NCBI GenBank assembly: GCA_012861695.1
Contig: JAAOOA010000060.1
Span: forward strand, 4,735,683 to 4,799,682
Source of the DNA: Trematomus loennbergii
Taxonomy: Eukaryota > Chordata > Actinopteri > Perciformes > Nototheniidae
Direction: 5' to 3'
Length of the DNA: 64,000 bases
Part shown: piece after piece, positions 34,297-46,159 of the stretch
Layout of the letters: the number at the start of each line of letters is the position of its first letter
Position numbering within the stretch: the first letter of the stretch is position 1
The notes under the pieces: generated by a model
Seen by the model: only the letters and a program-made list of their open reading frames with translations
Database searches by the model: none
Told to the model about the DNA's origin: nothing
Position numbers and translations under genes: made by a program

Positions 34297-34575
34297 TGTT
34301 AGAAATTAAAATCAATGTTTTATGGCATAATTTAGTGTAAACATTCCGTCAGCTTAAAAGCAGTTTTTATTCTGAAAATCCTTAATTTCCGGTTAGCATT
34401 AGCATGTGGCTAACGTTTTGAAACCGTGAATTGAAGGTGAAATGACATGTGATGTTGTACACTAAACACACTGGATTAGCACTCATTTATTGACGCTGAA
34501 TAACGTTTATCAGGAATGTTTAAATAACCACAGACACCAGAAGGATGTAATTTAGCAACAAAAAAAGGCAGGAAT

Positions 34576-35709
34576 AGAGTGGCGAAGTCACGCCCACTTA
34601 CTTCCGGGTAATGGGACCTTATTTCGGAAAAATTATGCATTGAAGTCAATGGGGAGAGAAAACTTATCTTTCGATCCCGTTTGAATTGTGCCATGAATTA
34701 CACATATGATGTTTGTCATCTTAAAAAATAATTTCCATGTCAAAAAAGTCACAGTTTGTCGTAAAACTGTTGAAATATAAGACTATGAAAAATACGTAAC
34801 TAGAAAGACTACAAATCCCAGAGTCGCGTAAGTGATGTCACAATTGTTTTCCTCCACCATTCAGATACCTAAGATCAGCACAATATAGATATAATCTATC
34901 TATATGGCGCTGGCTAAGATAAGATAACTTTAACAAGATGCCTGTGTGCTTAGTACCAGGTTGTTATTATACCAGCAATGGGTCTTGCTCGTTCTTTTGC
35001 TTCCCGTCTGATGAAAGGACCAGGAGTGGCTTGATCAAGTTAGCTACCTAGCTAGTAGCTAGCACGTTAGTTAGCATTACAGCCTTGTCATTTTATTAGC
35101 CTTAACATGAAGTAACATTAAGTAACCCAAAATGTTAAACAGTAAGAGTAGTAGTCATATTTCGTGAACCCTTTGAATAGTACTGTCACGGTGTGATCAT
35201 TCTATAATACACCATTTAAGCCCGGGGGAGAAATGCTAACGCTAACGTTAGCATCGGCGATCTTCTCTACTTCATGCTATCTGCACAAATGGTTGACATT
35301 AAACATTAAAACGACCAGGCAGTTCAGAGAGAATCAAAGGAAGGCAGGCAGGCAGCTTTGCATGACATTCTTCAGGACGTGTTTCATTGTGGTGATAGTG
35401 AGGATAGTCAATCGTTTCGTTGACAAGACAGTAGTGACGGCCATCTTGGTGATGTGTTGTTGACCAGAGATGTAGTTCATTGAGCGTTTCACACAAACAA
35501 ATGTGTTACTTCACAGTTTTACGACACATTTTTTTTTTTTTGACTTGCAAAATTATCTTTTAAATTGACAAACATCATATGTGCAATTCGTGGCACAATT
35601 CAAACGGGATCGAAAGATAATCTTTCTCTCTCCATTGACTTCAATACATAATTTTTCCGAAATAAGGTCCCATGGAGGTCCACCGGAAGAGGAGGGACTT
35701 CGCCACTCT
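34576..35709. mobile_element. Long-TIR element with AT target and THAP-like fragment (ISL2EU-like)
   Basis: The ends are AGAGTGGCGAAGTC and GACTTCGCCACTCT, extending as about 100 bp of imperfect inverted repeat (CATTGAAGTCAATGGGGAGAG against CTCTCCATTGACTTCAATA). Comparison with the uninterrupted 5' LTR (GGAATTGCATTGG) shows a 2-bp AT duplication. Inside, 34938-35047 reads MPVCLVPGCYYTSNG and SFFCFPSDERTRSGLIK, a THAP-like finger start. AT targets plus THAP recall the ISL2EU group, from memory. Confidence 0.65.
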
Positions 35710-35730
35710 ATTGCATTGGACCCGCCCCAT

Positions 35731-35742
35731 CCCCCCCCCCCC

Positions 35743-35792
<50 letters not shown>
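35731..35792 (+). repeat. Poly-C tract
   Basis: Twelve C, one A, then 49 uninterrupted C, inside the retroviral 3' LTR. Length may be unreliable in the assembly. Glycine/proline ORFs over it are artefacts. Confidence 0.95.
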
Positions 35793-35793
<1 letters not shown>

Positions 35794-35877
35794 ACGACGC
35801 TGGCCAATAGGAGAAGACCTCAGATGACAACAGGAAGACGAAGCCAAGAATCAGGAGTTCTCGCCTCCTGACCTGGG

Positions 35878-37173
35878 GCCTCATTTATAACGCCTTGCGT
35901 AGGATTGACGAGGAAGGTTGCTTACGTAGTACAAAGCACAAAAATAGGTACATACATTTTCCGCCATTTTCCGATTCACAAAACATTGCGTACCAGCGAG
36001 GGAAGTGCGTACGGCACTCCCTACGCCTGTTTCCCTTTATAAATCACAATCGACTCGTAACGCCCATATTTGCCTATACATAGTCAAGAAACGCCCATTC
36101 ATTCATTCATTTTGACTGACTGCATGAAGAAGATCGCAGGAAATTACGATAGAACAGCTAAAAAAGACATCTCACCGTGTCAGATTTTGGTTATTGTAGG
36201 GAGGTCGAGATAAATCATATTGTTTGGTGGATGCAGTTTGAACCAGAGTAGCAGCATGGAGGTCGGATCGTCACCAAAATAAATAAATAAGTGGTCCGAA
36301 AAAAGTTAATGACAAAAAAAATACACATAACCTTCCTCAGGCAGTGTGTTTGTCCCGGGGACAGGAGACACCCCCTTGATGAGAAACTGTAAGAAATGAT
36401 CGGGGAATCCCTCCGGAGTGGAGTCATGACGACTGGATCTGAATTATTTTTGTTGTATTTGGTGGTTTGTGTTCCAGCTGTCGATCAGCAACTATATATC
36501 CATAATCCACCAGTTAAAGGAAATACAACTAATGGATTGTGTTATATTAGCTGTACAATTTACCACATATGGTGTTCTTAGTTTCCATACCTCCTGTGTT
36601 TTACGAGCGACTTATCAAGTCTTGGCAAACGGCATAAAACACGATTAAACGTGATAGTATATAAAACCATGCTCATATCTACAACCTATAGAAATGCAAA
36701 ACGGCGTCAGTTTAGACGTAATTCTGTCCTCCTGCTTACCGCATCATTTATGAGAAAACATTTCATAACATTAACACAACATATTCGAGGTGGTTTTAAA
36801 TAGCATATCCGTATTTATTTATTTCTCCAAGTTATGTTTTTGTGTGCACTGAGGAGTCTCAAACAGGCGTTTGTTTAATCATTTAAAGATTGGCTTTAAT
36901 CAATGTTTGAAAATGAATTCTTCATATTTGATAAATGAGAGGTAACATTTTATTTATGGTATTATTTCCACATATTTCTCTCCATTCTTCCTTCTGCCAA
37001 CGGTGTCGCAGTTCTCGTCTCTCCCGTTTGTGTGCTTAGTGCGTACGCATGGGTTAGAGTTTGCGTGGAGGACAGCACATTTTCTCGTCAAGTTAGTATT
37101 TTATAAATCGCAAACATTGCGTAGAAACTGGCGTACGCCATTTTTTGAGCGTATATCCTTTATAAATGAGGCC
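35878..37173. mobile_element. Inverted-repeat element with ends GCCTCATTTATAA
   Basis: GGGCCTCATTTATAA at the left is mirrored by TTATAAATGAGGCCC at the right. CCTGGG lies on both sides (35872-35877 and 37174-37179), consistent with a 5-6-bp target duplication. Second-order repeats follow inside both ends (TTGCGTA near 35895; TTGCGTAGAAACTGGCGTACGCC near 37118). No coding capacity. Confidence 0.65.
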
Positions 37174-37348
37174 CCTGGGCTGACCAAGACATGGGGAGAG
37201 TGTCTCCGCTTGCAATTTCATTTGTAAACCACCGAATCTTTTGTGTAATTAAATGCTGTTAACTTTTATAAGCTTGCCTTGACTCTTTTCAGTCTCTCCT
37301 GCTCTGGGGTTCAAGAATATCTAACAAAAGCTAATATTATACAACTAC

Positions 37349-38513
37349 TAGGGGTGTTGAAAATAATCGTTTCTACGATGCATTGCGATGCGGACGTGGA
37401 CGATTCGGTATCGATGCAGTGACGGAAGATAACCGATTATAGCGTAGTAACGTTGCTTCCTGATTTTCCGGCCGCGGCTTTACTATAATGTTTTTTTTCT
37501 GTCACTTTAATATCAAATCGGTCGGTGACGCAGAGATCAGGGAACATACGTGACAGCGGCACAGCAACACCAAACACGGAGCAGTCTGCTTTATCCACCA
37601 ACACAAGAACACCAGTCCAGAACCAACAGCAGAAGGACCCGCTCTGAATCACTCCGTGTCGCTGCGGCTCAGAGACACAGGGATTTATGTTTTTCAAATT
37701 AATCGCGTTACAATCATGTCAGGTTTTTGGTGGATTTAATTAAGTCTTGGATTGCAGAGTATGAATGTCCTCTAGCAATTTTCAGACGATATTATTATAT
37801 ACGTGTGTTTGTGAAGGCAGGAGGAAAAAAGCTTCCGCGATCACCGTCTCCTCTCCGTTCCTCCAAACCCCCCCCTCCCTGAAAATAATGAGTGACAGGC
37901 TGATAGTGACCCGATAGAAACTTTATTATTCACTTAATCACTGATTGAGATATAATGAAGCTAACTTAATCTCATACATTCATGGGATGTATGTAACAGT
38001 AAGACAGAGAATGTAAGTGTGCACCCACATGCAGATTTTTGTTTGTATATGCTATTGTAAATACTCCTGTTGTCTGCTGTGTTCAGACTCAAGTCCTGTG
38101 TGTGATGCCACATTCAGGACATTCAGTGTCCTTTTTTAACAGAAGACCGTTGCTAGAAGCTGCAGCTAGACTGCAGAAGCATTAGTTTTTTGTTTTTGAG
38201 GATGGAACAACTTCACACACAGATATAGGGAGGCTAGACATATACAATTAATTAATTTTGGTTTATAAATGAATGTCAAGACATTTATGTTATTGATTTC
38301 TGAAGCACTTTCTAAATAATAAAAAGAGAGTTCATATGTATTTACTGCATGTATGCATTGATGAAAAATAAGCCATGTGCAGTAATATAGAAAATTGAGG
38401 ATGCAACGCATTGGTATGAATCGTGATGCATCGGGATATCGAATTAATCGAATCGTTGACAGGATAATCGTAATCGAATCGAATCGTGAGACCAGTGAAG
38501 ATGCACAGCCCTA
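37349..38513. mobile_element. hAT-like element
   Basis: It begins TAGGGGTGTTGAAAATAATCG and ends GATGCACAGCCCTA, with CGATTCG/CGAATCG-rich subterminal regions. The flanking octamers ACAACTAC and ACTACTAC agree at 7 of 8 positions. No transposase. Confidence 0.6.
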
Positions 38514-38521
38514 ACTACTAC

Positions 38522-41016
38522 TACTATACTATTAAGTTTAACCTAATATTTTGGTTTGGCTGTGGTGGCATTTACCACTCAATATCACCATGGAATGATA
38601 CGGTGTACCTTTACAGTAAGTTAGACAAGCTCGCTCTCCAATTACGACCACGACATTCTTGTTATAAATGCCATTTATGTATCCCACAAACAGCGTGTTG
38701 CAACATGGTCAAAACTGTATGCTCTCACAGCCTTAATCACCCGCACCTGTGCCGGTGAGGTCACCTAAATATCCTGTGCCCCATTGCTCCATCTAATGCT
38801 CAAAACAAACAACAAAAACATACAAATGGGCACAACAATGCAATTTTTGGTTTCACTTGAACATGTTTGGATGCTTTAATGTTCAAAAATTTCTTCCCTA
38901 ATTGGCTTTACAAAGGTTGTTCTCATGCGTTGGATGGAGATTACTTAAATTATGTTGATATAGTCTGATGAGCCCGCAGGAAGGAGAGCCGAATCTTTAG
39001 CTTGCTGAATTACATGTTTTCTGATCAAGGCAGCACACAAAACAACTGACCAGTGGGCTACTTCTTAGAATTTAACAGGATGACAGGGAATGTAAAAAAA
39101 AGAACAAAAATGAGTTACAAAGAAAGGACAGAGGGAGCTTGAAAGGAAGAATCTAGGTTCGTCCTGGGACATGAAAACTGTTATTGGCACAAAGAGCTAA
39201 GGGAACTCTAAGTTTGTCCTGGAGGGTTTCTGTCAACAGCTTGCTAAAGAGTTTATTAAGTTTTACCTGGAGTCTGATACCTCTTATTACAGGAGTGTCA
39301 TTCTGGAGCAGAAAAAGCACCCACTGTATCTGCCACTGATCCTACGTCTGGGGTCAATATGTTTGAACAGTCCGGAGTTAGCAAAAGCCTGGGGCCAGAC
39401 AATAAAGCATATTTCCTGTCCAGAGCATCCATATCTCATTTTTTATTACATTTTGAAGCCGACCCGCCGAAAAAACCTTCTACAGTTATCCCAGTGGTGG
39501 GTTGCCCTATATTACGCTGCCGTTTGCTTAAAGGGCCTAGCATGAGATGGAGATGCTACTCCCACCTGTTATTATAACAGCTAAAATGAAGTTTAACACA
39601 TGCTAGGATCCTATTTGTTGACTTTTCATCTCTAAGAACATCGCTGGGGGCACAAACTGACTCTACGTTCTTTGAAAGGCTGTAGTGGGCTCATGTTTAA
39701 AGCTTGAGTGAAGATACCAATAACATATGAAACTTAAAAACAAGGACATCTGTTGTGATGCTAGCTAGCCAAGAATAATTATGGGGACGAAAAAACTGAC
39801 AGGGCCATATTAAAAGGGGTCCCTTGACCCCTTGTCCGAAGGTTACTGAATGAAAGTGGTAAAATGTGGCTATTTTTTGGTCAACAATCCTGTGGGAGCC
39901 ATCAGTTCTAGTGCGTAGCAACATGTTTACTTCCTGTTTGTCTTCTTCTGCTGTTCCCGTCAGTGTTTACTTCCTGTCTGTCTTCTCCTGCTGAGTTCTC
40001 TGGCATCCAGCACTCTGTCTTTTAACATCTTTCCTTTTCTTGCTCTCTTTTTCTTTTTCTTACTGCGGGACAATTTAGCCATCATGAATCCAAAGTGACG
40101 TGCAAATATAAAATGTATATTCAAAAAGTATTCCAATGTGTTTTCTGATGAATGAAAAGCACACATAATTGTTCAGCTGAGAATGTTGTGGATCCAATAG
40201 GCTATGAATTGTCTTCATTTGTCACTGTGAAAACCATTTCATTGCATTGGGACCATTCTTGGAAATTTCTGTTGCACAATAACCTTCACCTTTTTGCCCT
40301 AAGAAACTAAAATGAACTTAGTGGATCTTAAGTATTAGTGAACGTGCCATAGAAGGAGTGGTTTTGTAATGCCATTCTGAAGGTAAGCAAAGTTAATCAA
40401 ACGTATGTGAGTCATACACTGAACTGGGAACGTTAGCTAATAAACCTCAGTTATGTATGAACCTCAGTTATGTATGTAACAAGTCTTACCAAAATCGGGT
40501 ATCAATGGGCCATTAGGAAAACAAGTTACATATTAAAGTTGAAATTGTTCCAACAACTTGAAGTCTGTGAGTTTGATAAGCTCCTTGGTCTTTACAAGTG
40601 ACAAAGCAGACTCCATGTTCTTGAAATTAAAATGCTCATTTTGTTCTTTCAGTAAATGGTGAAAGTATTAAGATCCTTTACTTGTAAAAAGTCCTGCTCT
40701 CATTTTAACTCCTTTATATACTTATGGGCAACTCTACAGCAATGCATCATATTCTCTTAATCATCATATGTTTGTAGCGATATTGCTGTGAAAAGCATCT
40801 CTAAAAAGTCAACCTTTCATGAGTTTCTCAGTATAAAATCACTGTTATTAGCTTTGTGACAAAGCATTTTCCAGCTGATCCAAGAGGCTTTTTAGAGAGT
40901 TTATTTAGCTTGAAGGCAGGAGGATAATCTCATCATATAAAGGTACACAGAACCATGTTTTAGGACAGGCAGGGGATGACAAGTTATACTGTTAAAAGTA
41001 ATTTAAGACGTCTAAC
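38522..41016. other. Intergenic stretch without a recognised gene
   Basis: Only short ORFs in random-looking composition. 40640-41016 resembles a common fish interspersed repeat (AAGTATTAAGATCCTTTACTTG, AAAAGTAC-type motifs) whose other half follows the LTR element at 43871-44000. Confidence 0.4.
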
Positions 41017-41021
41017 GTAGT

Positions 41022-41477
41022 TGTTACGTGCCGCAGTTGGTGCATTTGTGTGTGTCTCTCTCTCCCTGATTGTCTCCAGGTGCAGCCTCTCCCCCAGGTG
41101 CTCCCAATCCCCAATCAGGGCCTCCATATAGGACCTGAGGAAGGCTGCAGTCTCTCTCTCCTTCTCCTGTGAGCTGCATGGATGGCAGTGGGTGATCTGT
41201 GCAGCAGTGTAGTGTTTTGTTGTTGTCTACGTGGGACGTGCAACTTGTAGAAGTTCTGAGTAGTGTCTTGGTTTACTGTTGTCGCTTTCTTTTATGAGAA
41301 AGTTGTTTTGGTTTGTCGTTAGTTTGCAAATTGGCTGGTGAGCCTCCTTTTCTTTTATTAATTAAAAGGTCACTTTGTGGCTTTATATCTCAGTTTCCTC
41401 TCCTTTTTTCTCTCTCCTGGTCTTTTCATATGTTGTTACTTCCTTCTGGTTCCCCTAGCCCAGTAAGGAACGTAACA
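41022..41477 (+). repeat. 5' LTR of the gag-only element
   Basis: Runs from TGTTACGTGCCGCAG to GGAACGTAACA. It carries CT-rich tracts and a TTAATTAAAAGG motif near 41358. The copy at 43413-43870 differs only at two sites. Confidence 0.95.
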
Positions 41478-41495
41478 TGGGGGCTCGTCCAATCT
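41478..41495 (+). promoter_or_regulatory. Primer-binding site, tRNA-Pro type
   Basis: TGGGGGCTCGTCC directly follows the 5' LTR and matches the 3' end complement of tRNA-Pro used by many retroelements. The match weakens after 13 bases. Confidence 0.75.
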
Positions 41496-41957
41496 TTGAG
41501 ACAAAGAGTGAGTATTTGTTTGTTGTTTAGTGTTGATATTGTCTTTAGTGGTGAGCAGTGTGTGTATATAAGTGTAGCATTGGCTGTGAAGTCTCTTACT
41601 GTTGAACAGCTTCCTCAGTTTAGACAGGGGAGTGTCTAGCTGGGCTGAATCAGTCCTTCCTTCAGGCACTCATTTATTATTTTGCCTTTTTTATTTTCGG
41701 GGTAATCCTGGGTGGGGATTTAGTCCCTGTTGGGGGCAGGCGTTTCAGGGTTTCGGCCGCTGATGTTTGCCTTTAAAGTCGCCTCGAGCCCGGCACGCTC
41801 CAGAAGATAGGTAGGTAAGTCGTGGTAGGCAGGATCTGGGGAAGTTTGTTATTTGGAAGACTAGAGTCAATTTTTGTGTAGCATCAGATATATTTGCCTG
41901 TTGAGTGAGGTGATTTAATTGTAGCTGGCGAGTAGTTGCAAATTAGTTGTGTTTAGT

Positions 41958-42536
41958 ATGGCCTCCCTTGTGTTGGGTGAGTCCTCTCATACTGGTTCTA
42001 AATTAGATGCCGGGTTGAAAGTGAGGTTAGTTCGTCTCCAGTGGGAGAAGGAGGAGCGTGAGCGAGAGTTTCAGCTCAGGAGGGAGCTGGAGATCAGGAA
42101 GTCTGAGCTGGAGATCAGGAAGTTGGATGCAGACACAGCTTTCAGGAGGGAGCTGGAGAAATTGGAGGCAGACACAGCTTTCAGGATGCGTCAGCTAGAG
42201 CTGCAGACAGGTTCAGTTGGTATCTCTTCGGGTACACAACCATTGTCATGTTCTACTACTGCTTTTGATGTTGGTAGCAACATTCAGCTGGTCCCTGTCT
42301 TTCGTGAGTCAGAAGTGGAGACCTTCTTTGGTGCATTTGAGCGCATTGCTGCTGCTCTGCGCTGGCCAGAAGATGTGTGGGCCATACTTGTACAGTGCAA
42401 GCTAGTCGGCAAGGCTCAGGAGGCTTGCTCTTCTCTTTCTGTCGAGGATTGTATGGTGTATGACAAAGTGAAAGGTGCTGTTCTCAGGGCATATGAGCTT
42501 GTGCCTGAGGCCTACAGGCAGCGTTTCGCGGCCTGA
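41958..42536 (+). pseudogene. Gag N-terminal part with coiled coil and capsid-like region
   Basis: The ATG at 41958 opens MASLVLGESSHTG. Residues about 25-80 form a charged coiled coil with direct repeats (SELEIRKLDADTAFRRELE, FRMRQLELQTG). Residues about 115-190 (VETFFGAFERIAAALRWPED, VLRAYELVPEAYRQRF) match the first part of the capsid/SCAN-like fold of Gmr1-type Gypsy gag. The frame stops at 42536, and homology continues in other frames, so there are frame changes between about 42525 and 42600. Confidence 0.75.
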
Positions 42537-42569
42537 GAAAACTTCTGGCCAAACTTACGTGGACTTCGA

Positions 42570-43410
42570 GAGAGAAGAAAGTCCTCTTTGACAGGTGGTG
42601 TAGAGCTTGTAAAGCTGACGACATTACTTCAGTGTGTGAGCTAATGATGTTAGAGGAGTTTAAGAACTGTGTGCCTGAGCGTACGGTAGTCTACCTGAAC
42701 GAGCAGAAGGTAACTACCCTTCAGCAGGCTGCCACTCTGGCAGACGAGTTTGCACTGATACACAAGAGCGTTTTCTTTCAGCGTGATCCTCCTCAGCGAG
42801 ACACTTATCGTAGAGCTCCTGACAATTACGTTCCCTGTGCCAGTGTTCCAGTGTTAGATCCCAGGCTAAACAGAGCTTGTTTTTTTTGTCATGACCCAGG
42901 TCATTTGATAGCACACTGTGCAGCTTTGAAGCGAGAGCAGGCTGCCACTATGGCGGATGTGGAAGGGATTGTGCTATCACACAGTGGTGTTTTGGCTCAG
43001 AGCAATTCTCATCGTGTTGGTTTCCGGAAAGCTTGTAACAGGCGTGACACACATGCTCACTCTGTTTCTCTTCCAGGACCCAAGAAAAAGAGATTGTGTT
43101 TCTTTTGTCTTGACCCTGGTCACCTAGTGGCAGAGTGTGTAGCTCGGAAGAAGCAGGTGGCAGCTTCCAAGCGGTCTGTGGAAAAACCAAGAGACCAGCA
43201 CCCAGTTGCAATGCGACAGAGTGGTGAGTTGCAGTTAAGTTCTGCGTCCGTCTGTGACAGTGCTGTGGGTGTGGGTGTTCCCGTTTCTGAAGCGGTGGCT
43301 GTGGACCTGGCTCAGAGCGATGTGGATCTGTGTTCAGTGAGTGATGTGTGTGTTCCATGTGTCCGGTGTTTGCTGCTTGTGGGCAGTATAACGTGTGTTT
43401 TATGGGGGGG
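42570..43410 (+). pseudogene. Gag distal part: SCAN-like helices and two zinc knuckles
   Basis: From about 42570 the frame reads FDRWCRACKADDITSV and MMLEEFKNCVPERTVVYLNE, which follow the helix pattern of SCAN domains. Two CCHC knuckles come next, CFFCHDPGHLIAHC (about 42879) and CFFCLDPGHLVAEC (about 43099), then a Ser/Val/Cys-rich tail. The frame ends within the 3' LTR. It is the continuation of 41958-42536. Confidence 0.75.
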
Positions 43411-43870
43411 GGTGTTATGTGCCGCAGTTGGTGCATTTGTGTGTGTCTCTCTCTCTCCCTGATTGTCTCCAGGTGCAGCCTCTCCCCCAGGTGCTCCCAA
43501 TCCCCAATCAGGGCCTCCATATAGGACCTGAGGAAGGCTGCAGTCTCTCTCTCCTTCTCCTGTGAGCTGCATGGATGGCAGTGGGTGATCTGTGCAGCAG
43601 TGTAGTGTTTTGTTGTTGTCTACGTGGGACGTGCAACTTGTAGAAGTTCTGAGTAGTGTCTTGGTTTACTGTTGTCGCTTTCTTTTATGAGAAAGTTGTT
43701 TTGGTTTGTCGTTAGTTTGCAAATTGGCTGGTGAGCCTCCTTTTCTTTTATTAATTAAAAGGTCACTTTGTGGCTTTATATCTCAGTTTCCTCTCCTTTT
43801 TTCTCTCTCCTGGTCTTTTCATATGTTGTTACTTCCTTCTGGTTCCCCTAGCCCAGTAAGGAACGTAACA
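43402..43870 (+). repeat. Polypurine tract and 3' LTR of the gag-only element
   Basis: A tract of nine or so G residues (43404-43412) precedes TGTTATGTGCC at 43413. The LTR ends CGTAACA at 43870. Confidence 0.9.
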
Positions 43871-43875
43871 GTAGT

Positions 43876-44864
43876 GAAGTAAAACTACAATATTTATCTC
43901 TGAGATTTATTGGAGTAAAAGTGTAATTTGCATAAAATGGGAATAGAAAAGTACCTTGAATTTCTACTTAATATAATTTCTTGAGTAAATGCACTTGGTT
44001 GCTTTACTTCGTTTTATTTTCTGGAATTTTATTCAAACGTGAAATGTTTTTCAGTTACTCATTACTCAAGCAGTCTACTGTGAAAGCTGCATGTTTCAGT
44101 GAATCTGGACGCACGTGTTTCCACTGTAACACTTTGAAGATGCTTACATGTCTGAACTCTACACTTAGGAGTGTGTGTGAGTGAGTGACTGTGTTGGACT
44201 ATGATTACTTAACATGTGCTGTATTCTGATTTGTTACTTCCTCCCTGCAGCTTTGAAGAGAGAAAAAAGAAAAGGTGGATTGTGTAAGCCTGAAATTGAG
44301 ACTTTATAATTATGAAATTAGGAGGGGTCTGAACTAGTTTCAACTTTAAATGTTATCAAACCTATTCAACCCTGATTAGTTTGCTGCAAATAGGCCTTCC
44401 TTAACTGACAATTTTATAAAACACACTTTAATTGTTTTACCTACATTTACCATGGATATTTAGGGTTGTGTATCTATTCATTTGTAAAAGTACATGAAAG
44501 GCATACACAGTGGTATAATGTAACTACAATAGTTGATAGTATATTTACTGAGGTACTGTACACTATACAGTAGGCTACAGTACTATACTAGTGTACACTA
44601 TACAAGTGTTTACATTTTATTCAACTCTATTCTTTTAATCCACAATAATTTAGAGGCAAACATACTTTTTACTCCATACTTTTGTCACTTTTTTTAGTCA
44701 CATAAGAAAAAACATTTAGCTCAACACCGTTTTACTAACGGTCCGCCCTTTACAAATGATCAAATAATGCCACCACAATAACAAACTACATTAAACATTA
44801 AAATGCTCTTACATGTATTATTAAGTGATACATATTTTAGTATAATAATAACACTTTTAGCCAG
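43876..44864. other. Repeat remainder and unassigned sequence
   Basis: 43876-44040 is the second half of the fish repeat split by the LTR element (GAAGTAAAACTACAATATTT, GGAGTAAAAGTG). 44050-44864 shows nothing I can support. Confidence 0.4.
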
Positions 44865-45020
44865 AGGTGGGGGACATGACTTGACTCGAGTCAGACTCGA
44901 GTCGCATATTTCTGGACTTGAGACTTGCTTGACTAACATTGGTAAAAGACTTGACTTGACTTTGACTTGGTATTCATGACTTGAGACTTGACTTGACTTG
45001 AGACAGATGACTCGAAAGGA
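44865..45020 (+). mobile_element. hAT end fragment with ACTTGACTTGG repeats
   Basis: It begins CAGAGGTGGGGGACATGACTT and continues with tandem GACTTGAGACTTG motifs. It is the same family as 19338-20563, but no matching right end is found. Confidence 0.6.
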
Positions 45021-45486
45021 CTTTACTTTTTTTAATTAAATATTTGCATTTGTTTTTGTATTGTACGGAGCCCCTAAAGGGCAATGAAAAAAAAAAAGAT
45101 ACTGTATCTCGTTCGCACGAGAAAGTTACCGGAGCGCAGCCGTTTCATTGCAGACTGTTATGTTTATGTTGGGAAATGGCAGTCCATACATTATTTTAGA
45201 TATATTTCGAACTCGGACTCTCATTCACTTTCACATGAAATGATTAATCCCCCATTACTCGTTTTATGAAGGAGATGTCCGGTCGCTAAGGCCCATGATA
45301 TGTGCGTGTGTTTGTGCTCTGCTCAGCTCTGTTCGGTGTGTTTGTGTGTGTCCGACAACGGCATTTGTTTTCAAATTACCATGAACAGTAATTTACACAC
45401 ATCTGGCCAACATATGTAGCCTACATATGGGTGTTCCCAAATGAAATACATGTGTTTAATCTGAATGTCGCACTGTCTGCACACAA

Positions 45487-45515
45487 ACAAACACACACAC
45501 ACACACACACACACG
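45487..45515. repeat. (CA)n microsatellite
   Basis: About 14 CA units directly before a LINE fragment. Another CA/GCAC run follows that fragment at 46131-46160. Confidence 0.9.
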
Positions 45516-45519
45516 GTCA

Positions 45520-46135
45520 AGGAATACCATGATCATAACACCAGAGGGAGCTCCACAAATCATGTAAAACCCAGATTTGGCACAAAAAAGGGTGAATACA
45601 CGTTTCGCAATTATGCCACATCAAGGTGGAACGCTCTTCCCACAACTGTAAAGGAAAGTAAAACTATACTTACCTTCAACACCTCTCTTAAAGAGCACCT
45701 TCAGGGGAGAGCATTGCAAAACTGGCCCCGGTAATGGTACAAATCTCAACCTGTTGTACAATGGACAGCTTCCCCTCCCCATCATTGTATATACTCGTAT
45801 TTTAGACTCTGTTACTAACTGTATATCTGTAGACTTGGTATGTCTTAAATGTCCAGTTAGGATGTATTAGAACGAAATCTAAAATGAAAATTGTAATTAA
45901 GCCATCTGTATGTAAAAAACCACCTGTATGTAAATTGTAAATAAGCCGTATGTCAAATATGTCTTATATGTCTTAAATGATATGATGAATTGGAAATGGG
46001 GGACCCTGATGTAAACAAGACGAAAGTCTTTCTCTGGTCTGCATCCCCTTAACAATTGTATGTTTTGAGCTGTACTGTACTGTACCCAATATACAAGCTG
46101 TTAATAAACTTTCAATCAATCAATCAATCAACACA
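45520..46135 (+). pseudogene. 3' end of a non-LTR retrotransposon
   Basis: 45520-45734 reads HDHNTRGSSTN, KKGEYTFRNYATSRWNALP and FNTSLKEHL, the usual C-terminal end of several fish LINE reverse transcriptases (pattern HNTR...F...G/A...WN.LP...FK..L). After the stop, an AT-rich 3' UTR ends in a tandem TCAA tail (46113-46132). Only the last ~75 codons are present, so this is a 5'-truncated copy. Confidence 0.75.
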
Positions 46136-46159
46136 CACACACACACTCACGCACGCACG

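Larger units (their letters stand above)
27257..37326 (+). mobile_element. Defective endogenous retrovirus (gamma/epsilon-like) with nested transposons
   Basis: The provirus starts TGTTAGAA at 27257, ends TCTAACA at 37326, and is flanked by a 4-bp duplication AAAG (27253-27256, 37327-37330). In order it holds a shortened 5' LTR, a leader, a broken gag, a deletion that removes nearly all of pol, a remnant of the integrase C-terminus, about 3.1 kb of decayed 3' sequence, and a 3' LTR split by two DNA transposons. The 5' LTR and the first part of the 3' LTR differ at about five places in 280 bases. The 4-bp duplication, zinc knuckle and GPW-type integrase module suggest a class I-like retrovirus. 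It cannot encode functional proteins in its present form. No envelope gene is recognisable. Confidence 0.75.
34297..37326 (+). repeat. 3' LTR, interrupted twice
   Basis: The LTR pieces are 34297-34575, 35710-35877 and 37174-37326. Together they carry the polypurine junction, a long C tract, a CCAAT box (GGCCAATAGG, 35802-35811), an ATTAAA at 37249, and the TCTAACA end. The two interruptions are separate DNA transposons. Confidence 0.75.
41022..43870 (+). mobile_element. Young gag-only LTR retroelement (Gypsy, Gmr1/SCAN-like gag)
   Basis: The LTRs are 41022-41477 and 43413-43870 (456 and 458 bp). They differ only by one C/T and one CT insertion by eye, so the insertion is recent. The exact 5-bp duplication GTAGT flanks it (41017-41021, 43871-43875). 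A primer-binding site and polypurine tract are present. The 1.9-kb interior codes only for gag; protease, RT and integrase are absent, so it would need enzymes from another element. It lies within an older fish repeat about 2.7 kb upstream of the slc47a start. Confidence 0.9.

Noticed and set aside
35553..35871. Poly-Gly and poly-Pro ORFs
   Set aside because: They read through a C homopolymer in a retroviral LTR.
39300..39600. Possible further slc47a relic
   Set aside because: No block matches any of the nine exons.
42948..43520. 190-codon minus-strand ORF
   Set aside because: It is antisense to gag and the 3' LTR; composition follows the sense-strand knuckles.
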